The position numbers and the translations under genes are program-made. A stretch of DNA of 64,000 nucleotides, from positions 1 through 64,000 of the forward strand of contig CALWVV010000008.1 of assembly GCA_944385035.1 (NCBI GenBank). Reading direction: 5' to 3'. This DNA is from an uncultured Oscillospiraceae bacterium. Lineage in GTDB: Bacteria; Bacillota; Clostridia; Oscillospirales; Oscillospiraceae. The notes below the pieces were generated by a model, which was not told the DNA's origin, searched no databases, and saw only the letters and a program-made list of their open reading frames with translations. Shown piece after piece: positions 8,589-17,446 of this stretch (positions are counted from its first letter, which is position 1; every line of letters starts with the position of its first letter).

Positions 8589-9557
8589 TTACCGCTTCCC
8601 CTTGTCGTAAATCTCACCCAGAGCACGGGGCGCCCGGTTGCTCTTGGAGAAGAAGATCAGCAGGAACAGGGTGACAATGTAGGGCAGGGTCATAAACACA
8701 TCGGTAAAGGCGGAGGGCAGCTCCATCACCTGGGTCAGGGCAAAGCCGCCGGAGCGGGCAAAGCCGAAGATCAGACAGGCGGCCAGGGTAGGCATGATCT
8801 GCCAGTTGCCAAAAATCAGTCCGGCAATGGCCAGGTAGCCGTAGCCCATATAGATGGCCGAGGAGAACTGCACCGAAATGGAGTAGGCAAAGCAGATGCC
8901 GCCCAATCCGGACAGGGCGCCGGAAATCATCACGGCGATGAACCGCACCCGGCTCACCTCCACGCCGGCGGCGTCCACCGCGTGGGGGTTGTCGCCGCAG
9001 GCCCGCAGATGCATGCCGAAGGGGGTTTTATAGAGCACATACCAGGCCACCAGAGCCACCAGGATGATGACCAGCTCAAAGGGATAGATGTTGGTAAATA
9101 CCGCCCCCAGCACCGGAATCTCAGAGAGCCCCGGCACCGTCATGCGCACCGAGGTGGTCAGACGGAAGCGGTTGGAAGCCGCACCGAACAGGGCAGTAGA
9201 GATCTCGCTGGTGAGGAAGGTGGTCAGGGCGGTAGCCAAAATGTTGATGACCACGCCGCTGATCACCTGGTTGGCCTTGAACTTCACGCACAGCACCGCG
9301 TGGAGTACCGCGTAAAGTCCGCCGCCCAGGAAGGAGAAGGCCATGGCAATGAACATGGGGGCCTGACTGTCTGCGGCGAACATCCCGGAGACCAGGGTGG
9401 CCGCCAGAGCTCCCACAAAGGCGCCCATGCCCTGCAGGCCTTCAATGGCCAGGTTGGTCACGCCGCTGCGCTCGCAGTAGATGCCGCCGATGGCCATGAT
9501 AAACAGGGGGAGGGCAAAGGAGAGGCCATCAATGATAATGGTATTCAAATAGGTCAT
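8589..9557 (-). CDS. ABC transporter permease, BMP/nucleoside family (second permease)
   Basis: A 322-aa integral membrane protein of the branched-chain/sugar/nucleoside permease superfamily (NupQ/YufQ-like). About eight to nine hydrophobic segments are visible, with the family segment YERSGVTNLAIEGLQGMGAFV-like near residue 30 and the conserved cytoplasmic loop GMHLRACGDNPHAVDAAGVEVSR (about residues 185-207) that contacts the ATPase. It overlaps the preceding permease gene by 4 nt. Together with the other permease, the fused ATPase and the BMP lipoprotein it forms a purine nucleoside or deoxynucleoside importer; substrate choice is inferred from family and from the salvage genes upstream. 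Confidence 0.92.
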   Translation of the reverse strand: MTYLNTIIIDGLSFALPLFIMAIGGIYCERSGVTNLAIEGLQGMGAFVGALAATLVSGMFAADSQAPMFIAMAFSFLGGGLYAVLHAVLCVKFKANQVISGVVINILATALTTFLTSEISTALFGAASNRFRLTTSVRMTVPGLSEIPVLGAVFTNIYPFELVIILVALVAWYVLYKTPFGMHLRACGDNPHAVDAAGVEVSRVRFIAVMISGALSGLGGICFAYSISVQFSSAIYMGYGYLAIAGLIFGNWQIMPTLAACLIFGFARSGGFALTQVMELPSAFTDVFMTLPYIVTLFLLIFFSKSNRAPRALGEIYDKGKR

Positions 9558-10726
9558 GCCTGGGCCTCCTTTCCGTCGGTGCCCGCAGCCAGTTTTTTGG
9601 CATCCCCTTCCCGCTGGCGGCCCCGGTTCACCAGATAGGCGATGTAGGCCCCACAGGCCGAGAACAGAAGGATCAGGCCGGTAATGAGCGCGCCGATCTC
9701 CTGGCGCACCCCAATGGAGGACTGGAGATAGGTGCTGCCCTTGTCAATGATGGAAATGAGCAGGGAGGAGAACACGATGCCGATGGGGTTGGAGTTACCC
9801 AGAATACACACGGCGATGGCGTCAAATCCAGTGGAAATGAGCACATCGGGCTGGATGGAGCCAAAGTATCCCAGGTAATAGGTGACGCCGGCCAGACCGG
9901 CCAGGGCGCCGGAGATGGCCATGACCAGAATGGTATTGCGTCCCACGTTGATTCCCGCGTATTTGGCGGCCACCGGGTTTCCGCCAATGGCCCGCAGTTC
10001 AAAGCCCAGCTTCATTTTAGTAAACAGGAAATGGACCAAAATCACCGCGGCCGCCGCCAGGATGATGCCCAGAGGGATGTCCATCTTGAGCCCCCCCAGC
10101 TCCGTATCCATCAGGGACAGGCGGGCCGTGGCACTCACCGGCCAGGACTGGCGGGTGGAGGGGTTATTGATGGTGGTTTTCACAAAGAAGCTGACGATAT
10201 AGCGGATAATATAGTTGAGCATAATGGCGGAAACCACCTCGTTGATGTTCCACCGCTGCTTTAAAAAGCCAATGAGCGAGGCCACCAAAGCTCCCGTCAC
10301 CAGGCCGATGAGCACCACCAGGGGCTTGGCCACCACGGCGGGCAGCGTCTCGGTATAGCCCACGGTGATGGTGGCAATAAATCCGGCGCAGAGCATCTGT
10401 CCGGACACGCCGATGTTGAACAGTCCCGCCCGCATGGCCACCGCCACCGAGAGGGAGGCGAAGAGCATGGGGGTCCAGGCGTTGAGCAAGCTGAGAAAGT
10501 CGGTGAGCATGCTCTTTTTGGCGGCGTAGGCCTCCTTGGGCAGGATTCCCGACCCCCGCAGCAGGCTGATAAAGGCCTCGATGGGGTCTTCGCCCAAAAT
10601 CAGCAGCACAATAGAGCTGGCAATGAGGCTCAGGAGGATAGCAAAGACCGGGATGGTGATGCGCTGGCGGCGCTCGTTGCCCATCAGGAACAAGACGCCG
10701 CGGGTGACCGGATTAGCCCGCCTCAT
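9554..10726 (-). CDS. ABC transporter permease, BMP/nucleoside family (first permease)
   Basis: A 390-aa membrane permease (NupP/YufP-like). Seen: an N-terminal helix (RITIPVFAILLSLIASSIVLLILG), the signature LFNIGVSGQMLCAGFIA (about residues 95-115), the segment WNINEVVSAIMLNYI, and the coupling loop GFELRAIGGNPVAAKYAGINVGR (about 230-255), parallel to the loop in its partner. The C-terminal tail is charged. The start overlaps the end of the ATPase gene by 14 nt, so expression is coupled. Confidence 0.92.
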   Translation of the reverse strand: MRRANPVTRGVLFLMGNERRQRITIPVFAILLSLIASSIVLLILGEDPIEAFISLLRGSGILPKEAYAAKKSMLTDFLSLLNAWTPMLFASLSVAVAMRAGLFNIGVSGQMLCAGFIATITVGYTETLPAVVAKPLVVLIGLVTGALVASLIGFLKQRWNINEVVSAIMLNYIIRYIVSFFVKTTINNPSTRQSWPVSATARLSLMDTELGGLKMDIPLGIILAAAAVILVHFLFTKMKLGFELRAIGGNPVAAKYAGINVGRNTILVMAISGALAGLAGVTYYLGYFGSIQPDVLISTGFDAIAVCILGNSNPIGIVFSSLLISIIDKGSTYLQSSIGVRQEIGALITGLILLFSACGAYIAYLVNRGRQREGDAKKLAAGTDGKEAQA

Positions 10727-12254
10727 TCTGCTTCACCCCCATCATAAATTGCCCCACCTCATTGGTGGTCAGCGTGTCGGCAGGAGCAATTTTCAAAAGC
10801 TCACCGCTGAAAATAACCCCGATGGTGTCGGCCAGGCCCATGATCTCGTCCAGCTCCAGGGAGATGAGCAAAATGGCCCGGCCCTTGTCCCGCTCCGCCA
10901 AAATCTGGCGGTGAATGTTCTCAATGGCGCCGATGTCCAGGCCGCGGGTGGGCTGGACGAAGATCATCAGGGGAGAGGCCAGCTCGATCTCCCGGCCTAC
11001 AATGGCCTTTTGCTGGTTGCCGCCTGACATGGAGCGCACGATGGTGTCCTTCCCCTGGCCGGAACGGATATCATATTCCTCGATGAGCCGCTCTCCGTAC
11101 TGGCTGAAGGCCTCATGGTGCAAAATCCCCTTATGGCAGAAGGGCTCTTTGTAGTAGGTCTTCAGGGCCAGGTTGTCCTCCAGGGTGAAGTCCAGCACCA
11201 GGCCCATGTTCTGCCGGTCCTCCGGAATATAGGAAATGCCCAGGTCCGTGCGGTGCCGGATATCCATGTGGGTAATGTCGATGCCGTTGAGGGTAATGGT
11301 CCCCTCCGCCGCCTGGGCCATACCGGCCACCGCGTCGGCAATCTCCACCTGGCCGTTGCCCGACACGCCGGCGATGGCAAAGATCTCCCCTGCCCGCACA
11401 GAGAAGGAGACGTCCTTGACCACCGGGAAGTTGTCCCGGTTTTTCACCGTGAGGTGTTCCACCCGCAGCACCTCGCCGCCAAATTTGGCAGGGGACTTGT
11501 CCACCACAAAGTCCACCTCCCGGCCCACCATCAGGTTGGCCATGGTCTGGGTGGAGGTGGAGGCCACATCCAGGATGTCAATGAGCTTGCCCCGGTTCAG
11601 GATGGCGCAGCGGTCGGCCACCTGCTTGATCTCCTCCAGCTTGTGGGTAATGAGGATGATGGTTTTTCCACCCTCCCGCAGGCTGCGGATGATCTGGAGC
11701 AGGAAGTCGATCTCCTGGGGGGTGAGCACGGCGGTGGGCTCGTCAAAAATGAGGATCTCCGCCTCCCGGTAGAGCATCTTCAAAATCTCCACCCGCTGCT
11801 GGGTGGACACATTGATGTCCTCGATCTTCGCCTTCGGGTCCACCTCCAGGCCGTACTGGCGGGACAGCTGGGCCACCTTTTCGTTGGTGCCCTTGATATC
11901 CACCACGGGGAGAATACCCAAACGGCGCTTTGGCTCAATGCCCAGGATGATGTTCTCGGCAATGGTGTAGTTGCTCACCAGCTTGAAATGCTGGTGCACC
12001 ATTCCGATATTCAGCTTCGTGGCGTAGTTGGGGGAGGTAATGTGCTCCCGCTTGCCGCGGATGTAAATTTCCCCCTCATCCGGCTCATACATTCCAAACA
12101 GCATGCTCATCAGCGTGGATTTTCCCGCGCCATTCTCCCCCAGCAGGGCAAAGATCTCGCCCTTTTTAATGCCCAGGGAAATGTCATCGTTGGCTACAAT
12201 GCCGGGAAACCGCTTGGTGATGTGCCGCATTTCTACAATGTATTCGTCCGCCAT
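10713..12254 (-). CDS. ABC transporter ATPase with two nucleotide-binding domains (nucleoside importer)
   Basis: A 513-aa fused ATPase like NupO/RbsA/MglA. The first domain has Walker A GENGAGKST (about residue 38), a degenerate signature VSTQQRVEI and Walker B ILIFDEPTAVL. The second has a degenerate Walker A (GVSGNGQVE), a canonical signature MSGGNQQKA and a Walker B region ending FVQPTRGLD, the normal asymmetry of this family. The start at 12254 follows AGGAG by 10 nt; a 14-codon extension to 12296 is ignored because it lacks a site. The gene is second in the operon and is separated from the binding-protein gene by an attenuator-like hairpin. Confidence 0.93.
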   Translation of the reverse strand: MADEYIVEMRHITKRFPGIVANDDISLGIKKGEIFALLGENGAGKSTLMSMLFGMYEPDEGEIYIRGKREHITSPNYATKLNIGMVHQHFKLVSNYTIAENIILGIEPKRRLGILPVVDIKGTNEKVAQLSRQYGLEVDPKAKIEDINVSTQQRVEILKMLYREAEILIFDEPTAVLTPQEIDFLLQIIRSLREGGKTIILITHKLEEIKQVADRCAILNRGKLIDILDVASTSTQTMANLMVGREVDFVVDKSPAKFGGEVLRVEHLTVKNRDNFPVVKDVSFSVRAGEIFAIAGVSGNGQVEIADAVAGMAQAAEGTITLNGIDITHMDIRHRTDLGISYIPEDRQNMGLVLDFTLEDNLALKTYYKEPFCHKGILHHEAFSQYGERLIEEYDIRSGQGKDTIVRSMSGGNQQKAIVGREIELASPLMIFVQPTRGLDIGAIENIHRQILAERDKGRAILLISLELDEIMGLADTIGVIFSGELLKIAPADTLTTNEVGQFMMGVKQNEAG

Positions 12255-12367
12255 CCATATCACACTCCTTCGCTCTGGTCCTGCCAGTGTTCTCATCCCA
12301 ATCCAGTGCCCGGACTGGGATCAGAACGCCGGCGTTTTCGTACGGGCTTCGAGGAAAAAGAAAAGAG

Positions 12368-12411
12368 GGGGCGCTCCGCCGGGACTAAACAGTCGGGCAA
12401 CGGAGCGCCCC
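12368..12411 (-). terminator. Intercistronic attenuator between binding protein and ATPase genes
   Basis: An 11-bp GC-rich stem (12368-12378 with 12401-12411) with a 22-nt loop, followed on the minus strand by CTCTTTTCTTTTTCC. Partial termination here would make the binding protein more abundant than the membrane components, as in many ABC importers. Confidence 0.65.
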
Positions 12412-12451
12412 GAATTTACAGCTTAGGGGTTAAGACCCAAAGGGTTCCCGC

Positions 12452-13645
12452 TTACAGGCCGGGGAACTCCTCAGGAGTATAGCCGTTGAAGTTGGCGGCG
12501 GGAATGATGGTGCCGTCCTTCACCTGGGGATAGAGCTCGTCCAGAGTGGCCACGGTCTCAGCGGACATCTGGTGACGGCCCTCGGCGGAGACATAGCCGG
12601 TGGAGTCGGTCTCGGCAGTCAGGGTGTAGTTGCCGCCCTGGAAGGTGCCGTCCACGATGGCGTTGAGCTGACGCTCCACGTTGATGGCCATGTTCTTCAG
12701 AGCGGAGGTCAGGATGATGTTGCTGTCGCCGTTGGCGCCGTCATCATACTGGTCCACGTCGCAGCCGATGATCTTGCAGTTGCCGGACTCCTTGGCGGCG
12801 GCGAACACGCCGTTGCCGGAAGCACCGGCGGCCACGAAGATGATGTCGCAGCCCTCACGGATCAGGGCCTCGCCCAGGGTCTTGCCGGCGGCCTCGTCAG
12901 AGAAGTTGCCGGTGTAGTTGCCGCCCACGTTGGTGTTGGTCACGTCGGTGCCGGCATAGGAGGCCAGCTCCACGATCTCAGCGGAGGCACCCAGGTGCTT
13001 GTTGGCGTAGTTCACGCCGGACTCAAAGCCATACTGATAGTTCACGTTGGAGGGGAAGGGCTGGCCGGTCACCACGGCCACCTTGCCGCTCTGGGTCTCC
13101 AGGGCGGCAGCCACACCGGCGAAGAAGCCGCTCTCCTGCTCGGCAAACTGCATAGCATAGATGTTGTCCAGACCCTCCTCGATGGTCACGCCCTCCGCGT
13201 CAGAGGGGAAGGTGTCCACCAGGATGAAGTACTTGTCGGGGTTGTCCTGAGCCACAGGGCCGATGCCGGCGGACTGGAAGCCGGTGGCCACGATGACGTC
13301 ATAGTCAGCCACGATCTCGCCCACCAGCTGAGCCACGGCGGCGGTGTCACCGCTGGTCTCCTGAATGGGATTGACCGTGTCAATGTCGCCGCGGGAGGCG
13401 ATAAAGTTCAGCACGCCGTTGTAGTTGTCCTCGTTGAAGGAGCCGTCATCCACGGAGTTGGGGCTGGTGACGATGGCGATCTTCAGGCCCTCAGCATCCC
13501 CAGCGGGCTGGCTCTGGGCGGCGGAGCCGCTCTGGGCGCTGCCGGACTGGCTGGTGCTGCTCTTGCTGCCGCCGCCGCAGGCGGTCAGCGCAAACGTCAT
13601 GGCCATGGCCAGACACAGGGCAAGCAGTTTCTTGCTACGTTTCAT
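12452..13645 (-). CDS. BMP-family substrate-binding lipoprotein of the nucleoside ABC importer
   Basis: A 397-aa lipoprotein: signal peptide MKRSKKLLALCLAMAMTFALTAC, a Ser/Gln-rich linker, then a BMP/PnrA-like (periplasmic-binding fold) domain with IAIVTSPNSVDDGSFNEDNYNGV at the start of the domain and GCDIIFVAAGASGNGVFAAAKESG further in. PnrA/BmpA relatives bind purine nucleosides. The start is behind AGGAGGAAACGAAACG. It is the first gene of the importer operon, with its own promoter about 120 bp upstream, and it lies just downstream of the mtnA salvage operon. Confidence 0.94.
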   Translation of the reverse strand: MKRSKKLLALCLAMAMTFALTACGGGSKSSTSQSGSAQSGSAAQSQPAGDAEGLKIAIVTSPNSVDDGSFNEDNYNGVLNFIASRGDIDTVNPIQETSGDTAAVAQLVGEIVADYDVIVATGFQSAGIGPVAQDNPDKYFILVDTFPSDAEGVTIEEGLDNIYAMQFAEQESGFFAGVAAALETQSGKVAVVTGQPFPSNVNYQYGFESGVNYANKHLGASAEIVELASYAGTDVTNTNVGGNYTGNFSDEAAGKTLGEALIREGCDIIFVAAGASGNGVFAAAKESGNCKIIGCDVDQYDDGANGDSNIILTSALKNMAINVERQLNAIVDGTFQGGNYTLTAETDSTGYVSAEGRHQMSAETVATLDELYPQVKDGTIIPAANFNGYTPEEFPGL

Positions 13646-13759
13646 CGTTTCGTTTCCTCCTTGATATCTTGGTAAATATCAGGTCCGGGGCATATTCCCC
13701 GGTCCATGCCGGCCTTCCTTGGACCCTCTTTTATAGCGCCCCAGGCGTTTCAGACCGAC

Positions 13760-13789
13760 AATATAATAATCCTACTATCAGAGCGCCAA
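13760..13789 (-). promoter_or_regulatory. Probable promoter of the nucleoside importer operon
   Basis: Minus strand TTGGCG (13784-13789), 18-nt spacer, TATATT (13760-13765); neighbouring TTATAT and TATTAT are alternative -10s. I see no purine riboswitch core in the leader. Confidence 0.45.
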
Positions 13790-13866
13790 TTTGGCAAGAC
13801 ACAATTTCCACAAAGATGTTTCAATCCCGTCTTTTCTCTCTTCTGCGCCCTTCTTTTCCCCGGCGA

Positions 13867-14937
13867 TCAGCGGAAAAGCTCCGCGAGGCTCTGCTCAAAG
13901 GGAGCCCGGCAGATGCCCTTCTCCGTCACAATGGCGGTAATCAGGGTATGGTCGGTCACGTCAAAGGCGGGATTATAGCACTTGACCTCCTTCAGAGCCA
14001 TGGGCTCGGCGTACCACTTCTCCCGAATTTCATCGGGGTCCCGCAGCTCAATGGGGATGTGGTCCCCATCGGGGCAGTTCAGGTCGATGGTGGAGGTGGG
14101 GCCCAGAACATAGAAGGGGATCCCATAGTGCTTGGCCAGGATGGCCACGCCGCTGGTGCCGATCTTGTTGGCGGCGTCCCCGTTGGCCGCGATGCGGTCG
14201 CAGCCCACAAAGCAGGCCTGGACCCAGCCGTTTTTCATCACAATGGAGGCCATATTGTCGCAGATGAGGGTCACGTCAATGCCCGCCTTCTGCAGCTCAT
14301 AGGAGGTCAGGCGCGCCCCCTGGAGCAGAGGCCGTGTCTCGTCAGCAAAGACATGCAGGTCCATGCCCTGCTCCTTGCCCAGGAACAGGGGGCCCAGGGC
14401 AGTGCCGTACCGGGAGGTGGCCAGGGGACCGGCGTTGCAGTGGGTGAGCACTCCGTCCCCGTCCTTGAGCAAAGACAGGCCGTACTCAGAGATGGCCCGG
14501 CACATTTCAATGTCCTCTTGGTGGATAGCCCGGCACTCCTTGCCCAGCAGCTCCAAAAGCTCCTCCACACTCTGGCCTTCGTGCTCCGTTACCACCCGCT
14601 CCATGCGCTCCAGGGCCCAGCTCAGGTTGACAGCGGTGGGCCGGGAGGAGTTGAGATACTCCTTCCAGTGATGAAATTCCTTGGCAAATGCTGCCGGGTC
14701 CCGGATCTCCCACTGGCGGGCCAGGGCGTAGGTGCCATAGCCGGCGCAGATGCCGATAGCGGGCGCCCCCCGCACCTGAAGTAGCTTGATGGCGTTATAC
14801 AGCTGCTCCGGGGTGCGCAGGGTCAAATAGACCGTCCGGTTGGGCAGCTGGCTCTGGTCAATGATGACCACGCTGCGCTCATCTTCTCCCAGACGGACAT
14901 TATCAATATGGGTTACCTGCCGGATATCCTCAGGCAT
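13867..14937 (-). CDS. mtnA: S-methyl-5-thioribose-1-phosphate isomerase family (MtnA/DrdI)
   Basis: A 356-aa cytoplasmic sugar-phosphate isomerase of the eIF2B-alpha/beta/delta-like fold. It converts 5-methylthioribose-1-phosphate, or 5-deoxyribose-1-phosphate, to the ribulose form. The catalytic Cys (THCNAG, C167) and Asp ([10 protein letters not shown]247) are both present, and VRGAPAIGI (about 55-63) matches the substrate site. The ATG at 14937 has AGGAG at 8 nt; a GTG three codons earlier overlaps that site. With the downstream class II aldolase and no other methionine-salvage gene here, a role in the DHAP shunt for 5'-deoxyadenosine or MTA is more likely than the full methionine salvage pathway. 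Confidence 0.93.
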   Translation of the reverse strand: MPEDIRQVTHIDNVRLGEDERSVVIIDQSQLPNRTVYLTLRTPEQLYNAIKLLQVRGAPAIGICAGYGTYALARQWEIRDPAAFAKEFHHWKEYLNSSRPTAVNLSWALERMERVVTEHEGQSVEELLELLGKECRAIHQEDIEMCRAISEYGLSLLKDGDGVLTHCNAGPLATSRYGTALGPLFLGKEQGMDLHVFADETRPLLQGARLTSYELQKAGIDVTLICDNMASIVMKNGWVQACFVGCDRIAANGDAANKIGTSGVAILAKHYGIPFYVLGPTSTIDLNCPDGDHIPIELRDPDEIREKWYAEPMALKEVKCYNPAFDVTDHTLITAIVTEKGICRAPFEQSLAELFR

Positions 14938-14996
14938 TGGAATCACTCCTGTTTCATAAATTGGACGGGCTCCGGGCCCGCAATGTTTTAGCCTTG

Positions 14997-15476
14997 TCAG
15001 CCGTAGATCTCATTGTCCAGGGGCTTGGGCGGCAGCAGGCAGTCCTCCTGGTGAAAGGCGGGGGCCACCACACAGGAGACCAGGGCAAAGTCCCCCTCCA
15101 CCAGGCGGGTGGTCTGCCACTGGTTGGCCGGGGCCAGGATCTGGGGCCGCTCTCCCATACTCAGCCGGGGGCCCAGGGAAAGGGTACCCTCCGGCTGCGG
15201 GGCATCCCCTGTCCCGCCCAGGGTCATCTCCAGGCTGCCCCCCATGTGCCAGGCCCAGACCTCACTGGCGCGCAGCTGGTGCCACCGGGAGATTTCACCT
15301 TTTTGGAGCAAGTAGTAAATCATACTGCAGCTGTCCCGCGCTCCCCCAATTCCGGGCACTGCACCGGCAGGAAGGGAAACTCCGCTGGCGGTGACAAAGG
15401 CGTACCAGCCCCCCTCCTCGTGGGGAACCATCCCCAGCAGCTCAATGACCTCCTGGGCGGTGTAGGTATGTTCCAT
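14997..15476 (-). CDS. Cupin-fold protein of the DUF985 family
   Basis: A 159-aa single-domain cupin of the DUF985 (cupin_5) family. Seen: the N-terminal [22 protein letters not shown], the core [32 protein letters not shown], and the C-terminal [19 protein letters not shown]. The function is unknown; the fold is that of sugar isomerases and metal-binding cupins. The start at 15476 is preceded by GGGAGGA; an earlier in-frame ATG at 15494 would overlap the aldolase stop. Its place between the aldolase and mtnA genes suggests a part in sugar-phosphate metabolism, perhaps on the aldehyde product, but this is inference. Confidence 0.82.
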   Translation of the reverse strand: MEHTYTAQEVIELLGMVPHEEGGWYAFVTASGVSLPAGAVPGIGGARDSCSMIYYLLQKGEISRWHQLRASEVWAWHMGGSLEMTLGGTGDAPQPEGTLSLGPRLSMGERPQILAPANQWQTTRLVEGDFALVSCVVAPAFHQEDCLLPPKPLDNEIYG

Positions 15477-15490
15477 ACGCTGTCCTCCCA

Positions 15491-16147
15491 TCATTCCCGC
15501 TTGCCCGCCAGCTTGCGGTAATAGTCCCCCATAGAGCGCAGGGTGTCCGCCTGTTCCTGGGAAATTTCCACGCCGCCGCCCATACGGCTGACGTAGTAAT
15601 AGATCTTCGCGGTCTGCTCCACTGTCTCCAGCCGGTCAAAGGCCGACAGAAGGGTGGGCCCCCAGGCCAGAGAGCCGTGGTTGGCCAGCAGCACAGCATT
15701 GTGGTCATGCACATAGGGCCGCACGCTGTCAGCCACCTCGTTGGTGGAGAGCATGGCAAATTCCGTCACCGGCACCTCTCCCAGCCCCGCCACCATCTCG
15801 GACAAATACCGCTCCTTCAGGGGGCGGCGGCAGATGGCGAAGGCAGTGGACATGGGGGGATGGGCATGGACTACGCTCATAACGTCCTCCCGTTCCCGGT
15901 AGACCATCAGGTGCATTTTGCTCTCGGAGGAGGGATAGCGGTCCCCCTCCAAAACATTCCCCTCCAGATCACACAGCACCAGCATCTCCGGGGTTATGCG
16001 GCCCTTGCCCACACCGGAGGGGGTAATAAGGATTTTATCCGCCTCCACCCGCAGGGAAACATTTCCGTCGTTGCTCACCACATATCCCCGCTGGTACAGG
16101 AGATGGCAGACTTCACAGATCTCCTCCCGCTGTCTCTGAACGTTCAT
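15491..16147 (-). CDS. Class II aldolase (fuculose-phosphate aldolase/Ald2/DrdA-like)
   Basis: A 218-aa zinc-dependent aldolase. The family catalytic set is visible: SNDGN near residue 25-29, Glu75 in YPSSESKMHL, the zinc ligands His94 and His96 (VVHAHPP) and a later His in LLANHGSLAWG. Such enzymes split L-fuculose-1-phosphate or, in the DHAP shunt, 5-deoxyribulose- or 5-methylthioribulose-1-phosphate to DHAP and an aldehyde. The mtnA neighbour favours the latter. The start at 16147 is chosen because the promoter would begin the transcript only about 10 nt before the alternative start at 16168. It is the first gene of the aldolase-cupin-mtnA operon. Confidence 0.9.
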   Translation of the reverse strand: MNVQRQREEICEVCHLLYQRGYVVSNDGNVSLRVEADKILITPSGVGKGRITPEMLVLCDLEGNVLEGDRYPSSESKMHLMVYREREDVMSVVHAHPPMSTAFAICRRPLKERYLSEMVAGLGEVPVTEFAMLSTNEVADSVRPYVHDHNAVLLANHGSLAWGPTLLSAFDRLETVEQTAKIYYYVSRMGGGVEISQEQADTLRSMGDYYRKLAGKRE

Positions 16148-16184
16148 AAGCGTCAACCGCCTTTCCATCCTAAAAGTCCTTTTT

Positions 16185-16213
16185 ATTATACCGTTTTCTT
16201 CCCTGCGGCGCAA
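16185..16213 (-). promoter_or_regulatory. Promoter of the aldolase-cupin-mtnA operon
   Basis: Minus strand TTGCGC (16208-16213), 17-nt spacer, TATAAT (16185-16190). Confidence 0.7.
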
Positions 16214-16244
16214 GAAGGACAGCCCCTTCCAGGGTATTTTTGGC

Positions 16245-16276
16245 AAAAAAGGCGGACGCCCCGCGGGGCGTCCGCC
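16245..16276 (-). terminator. Terminator of the hydroxyacid dehydrogenase gene
   Basis: A perfect 12-bp GC-rich stem (16251-16262 with 16265-16276) followed on the minus strand by TTTTTTGCC. Confidence 0.9.
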
Positions 16277-16290
16277 TTCGGAAAAACGGT

Positions 16291-17232
16291 TTACTTCAGA
16301 TCCAGGGCCTCTTTCACCTTGCCGATGATGTGCTGGCCGATGTCGCGGGAAGCGTCCACGGTCTGAGCACCCAGGTGGGGGGTCACCACGAAGTTGTCGC
16401 ACTCAAACAGGGGGGAGTCGAAGCCAGCACCCTCGGTCAGGCCGCCGGCGGCCAGCTCGTTCTCCATCACGTCGGTGGCATAGCCGCCCAGCTTGCCGGA
16501 CTTCAGAGCCTCATACATATCCTGCTCGTTGACAATGCCGCCGCGGGCCATGTTCAGCACCACAGCGCCGTCCTTCATCTCGGCAATGGACTTGGCGTTG
16601 AAGAGGTCCTTGGTCTCGGGGGTGAGAGGCATGTGGATGGTAATAAAGTCGGAGACCTTCAGCACCTCGTCGATGGTGCAGTTTTTGGCGTGCTGCTCCT
16701 CAAACACATGGGCAGGCAGATAGGGGTCATAGGCCACCACGTCCATCAGGAAGGCGTGGGCCAGCTCGCCCACACGCTGGCCGATGCGGCCAAAGCCCAG
16801 CACGCCCAGGGTCTTGCCCCGGAGCTCGCGGCCCACGAACTTATACTTGTCCCAGGTCTTGTTGACCTTCACATCGTAGTTGGCGGGGATGGTGTGGCGG
16901 GAGATATCCAGCATCTTGGAGATGGTCAGCTCCGCCACAGCGTTGCCGTTGAGGCCGGGAGCGTTGAAGACCTGGATGCCGTTGGCCTTGGCCGTGTCCA
17001 GATCGATGTGGTTCAGACCCACAGAGCACACGCCGATGACCTTCAGGTTCTTGGCGGCGTCCAGGATCTCCTTGTTGATGGCGGGGTCCACGCGCATGAT
17101 CAGGACATCATAATCCCCGATCATAGCGGCCAGCTCGGCCTGGGTGGGCAGCATCTTGGTGTCCACCTGCATATACTTGCCCAGTTCTTCGGCAATGGCG
17201 GGAGAGACGGCGTCAATGATGAGACATTTCAT
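16291..17232 (-). CDS. D-2-hydroxyacid dehydrogenase (phosphoglycerate-dehydrogenase-like)
   Basis: A 313-aa NAD-dependent oxidoreductase of the D-isomer-specific 2-hydroxyacid dehydrogenase family. Seen: substrate-domain residues CSVGLNHIDLDTA, the Rossmann motif GVLGFGRIGQRVGELA (about 145-160), NMARGGIVNE with the catalytic-region Arg, and TPHLGAQT with the catalytic His. The length fits the short SerA type without the C-terminal ACT domains. The start at 17232 follows AGGAAGG. The gene stands alone and is divergent from a LysR gene, whose product may regulate it. Candidate substrates are 3-phosphoglycerate or another short hydroxyacid; the sequence does not decide. Confidence 0.9.
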   Translation of the reverse strand: MKCLIIDAVSPAIAEELGKYMQVDTKMLPTQAELAAMIGDYDVLIMRVDPAINKEILDAAKNLKVIGVCSVGLNHIDLDTAKANGIQVFNAPGLNGNAVAELTISKMLDISRHTIPANYDVKVNKTWDKYKFVGRELRGKTLGVLGFGRIGQRVGELAHAFLMDVVAYDPYLPAHVFEEQHAKNCTIDEVLKVSDFITIHMPLTPETKDLFNAKSIAEMKDGAVVLNMARGGIVNEQDMYEALKSGKLGGYATDVMENELAAGGLTEGAGFDSPLFECDNFVVTPHLGAQTVDASRDIGQHIIGKVKEALDLK

Positions 17233-17346
17233 AAGACATCTTCCTTCCTTTCTATCATGTAGGGCCTTTTGCCCTTTTATAGGAGCTTTTCTATTGAGTA
17301 TTATGCCATATTTGAACCTTTTTGGGAAGTATCTTTTTGTTGAGGG

Positions 17347-17375
17347 TTGCCACAGCCAAATGGCTGTGGTATACT
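17347..17375 (+). promoter_or_regulatory. lysR promoter with an embedded palindromic operator
   Basis: TTGCCA (17347-17352), 17-nt spacer, TATACT (17370-17375). A perfect inverted repeat with arms CCACAGCC (17350-17357) and GGCTGTGG (17362-17369), 4-nt centre AAAT, fills the -35 to -10 spacer, as expected of an autorepressor site. Confidence 0.7.
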
Positions 17376-17446
17376 TTGTACAGCGTTTACTTCGCCCTGT
17401 GCTTTTGAACCTGTCCGGGCGGTCTTGCAAAAAAAGGAGGTTCCCT

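Noticed and set aside
13646-13866. Purine riboswitch in the leader of the nucleoside importer
   Set aside because: No core of a purine aptamer could be recognised; the leader has only a promoter and short inverted sequences.
17144-17446. In-frame upstream extension of lysR
   Set aside because: It would overlap the divergent dehydrogenase gene and has no LysR similarity; the TTG at 17447 has AGGAGG at 6 nt.
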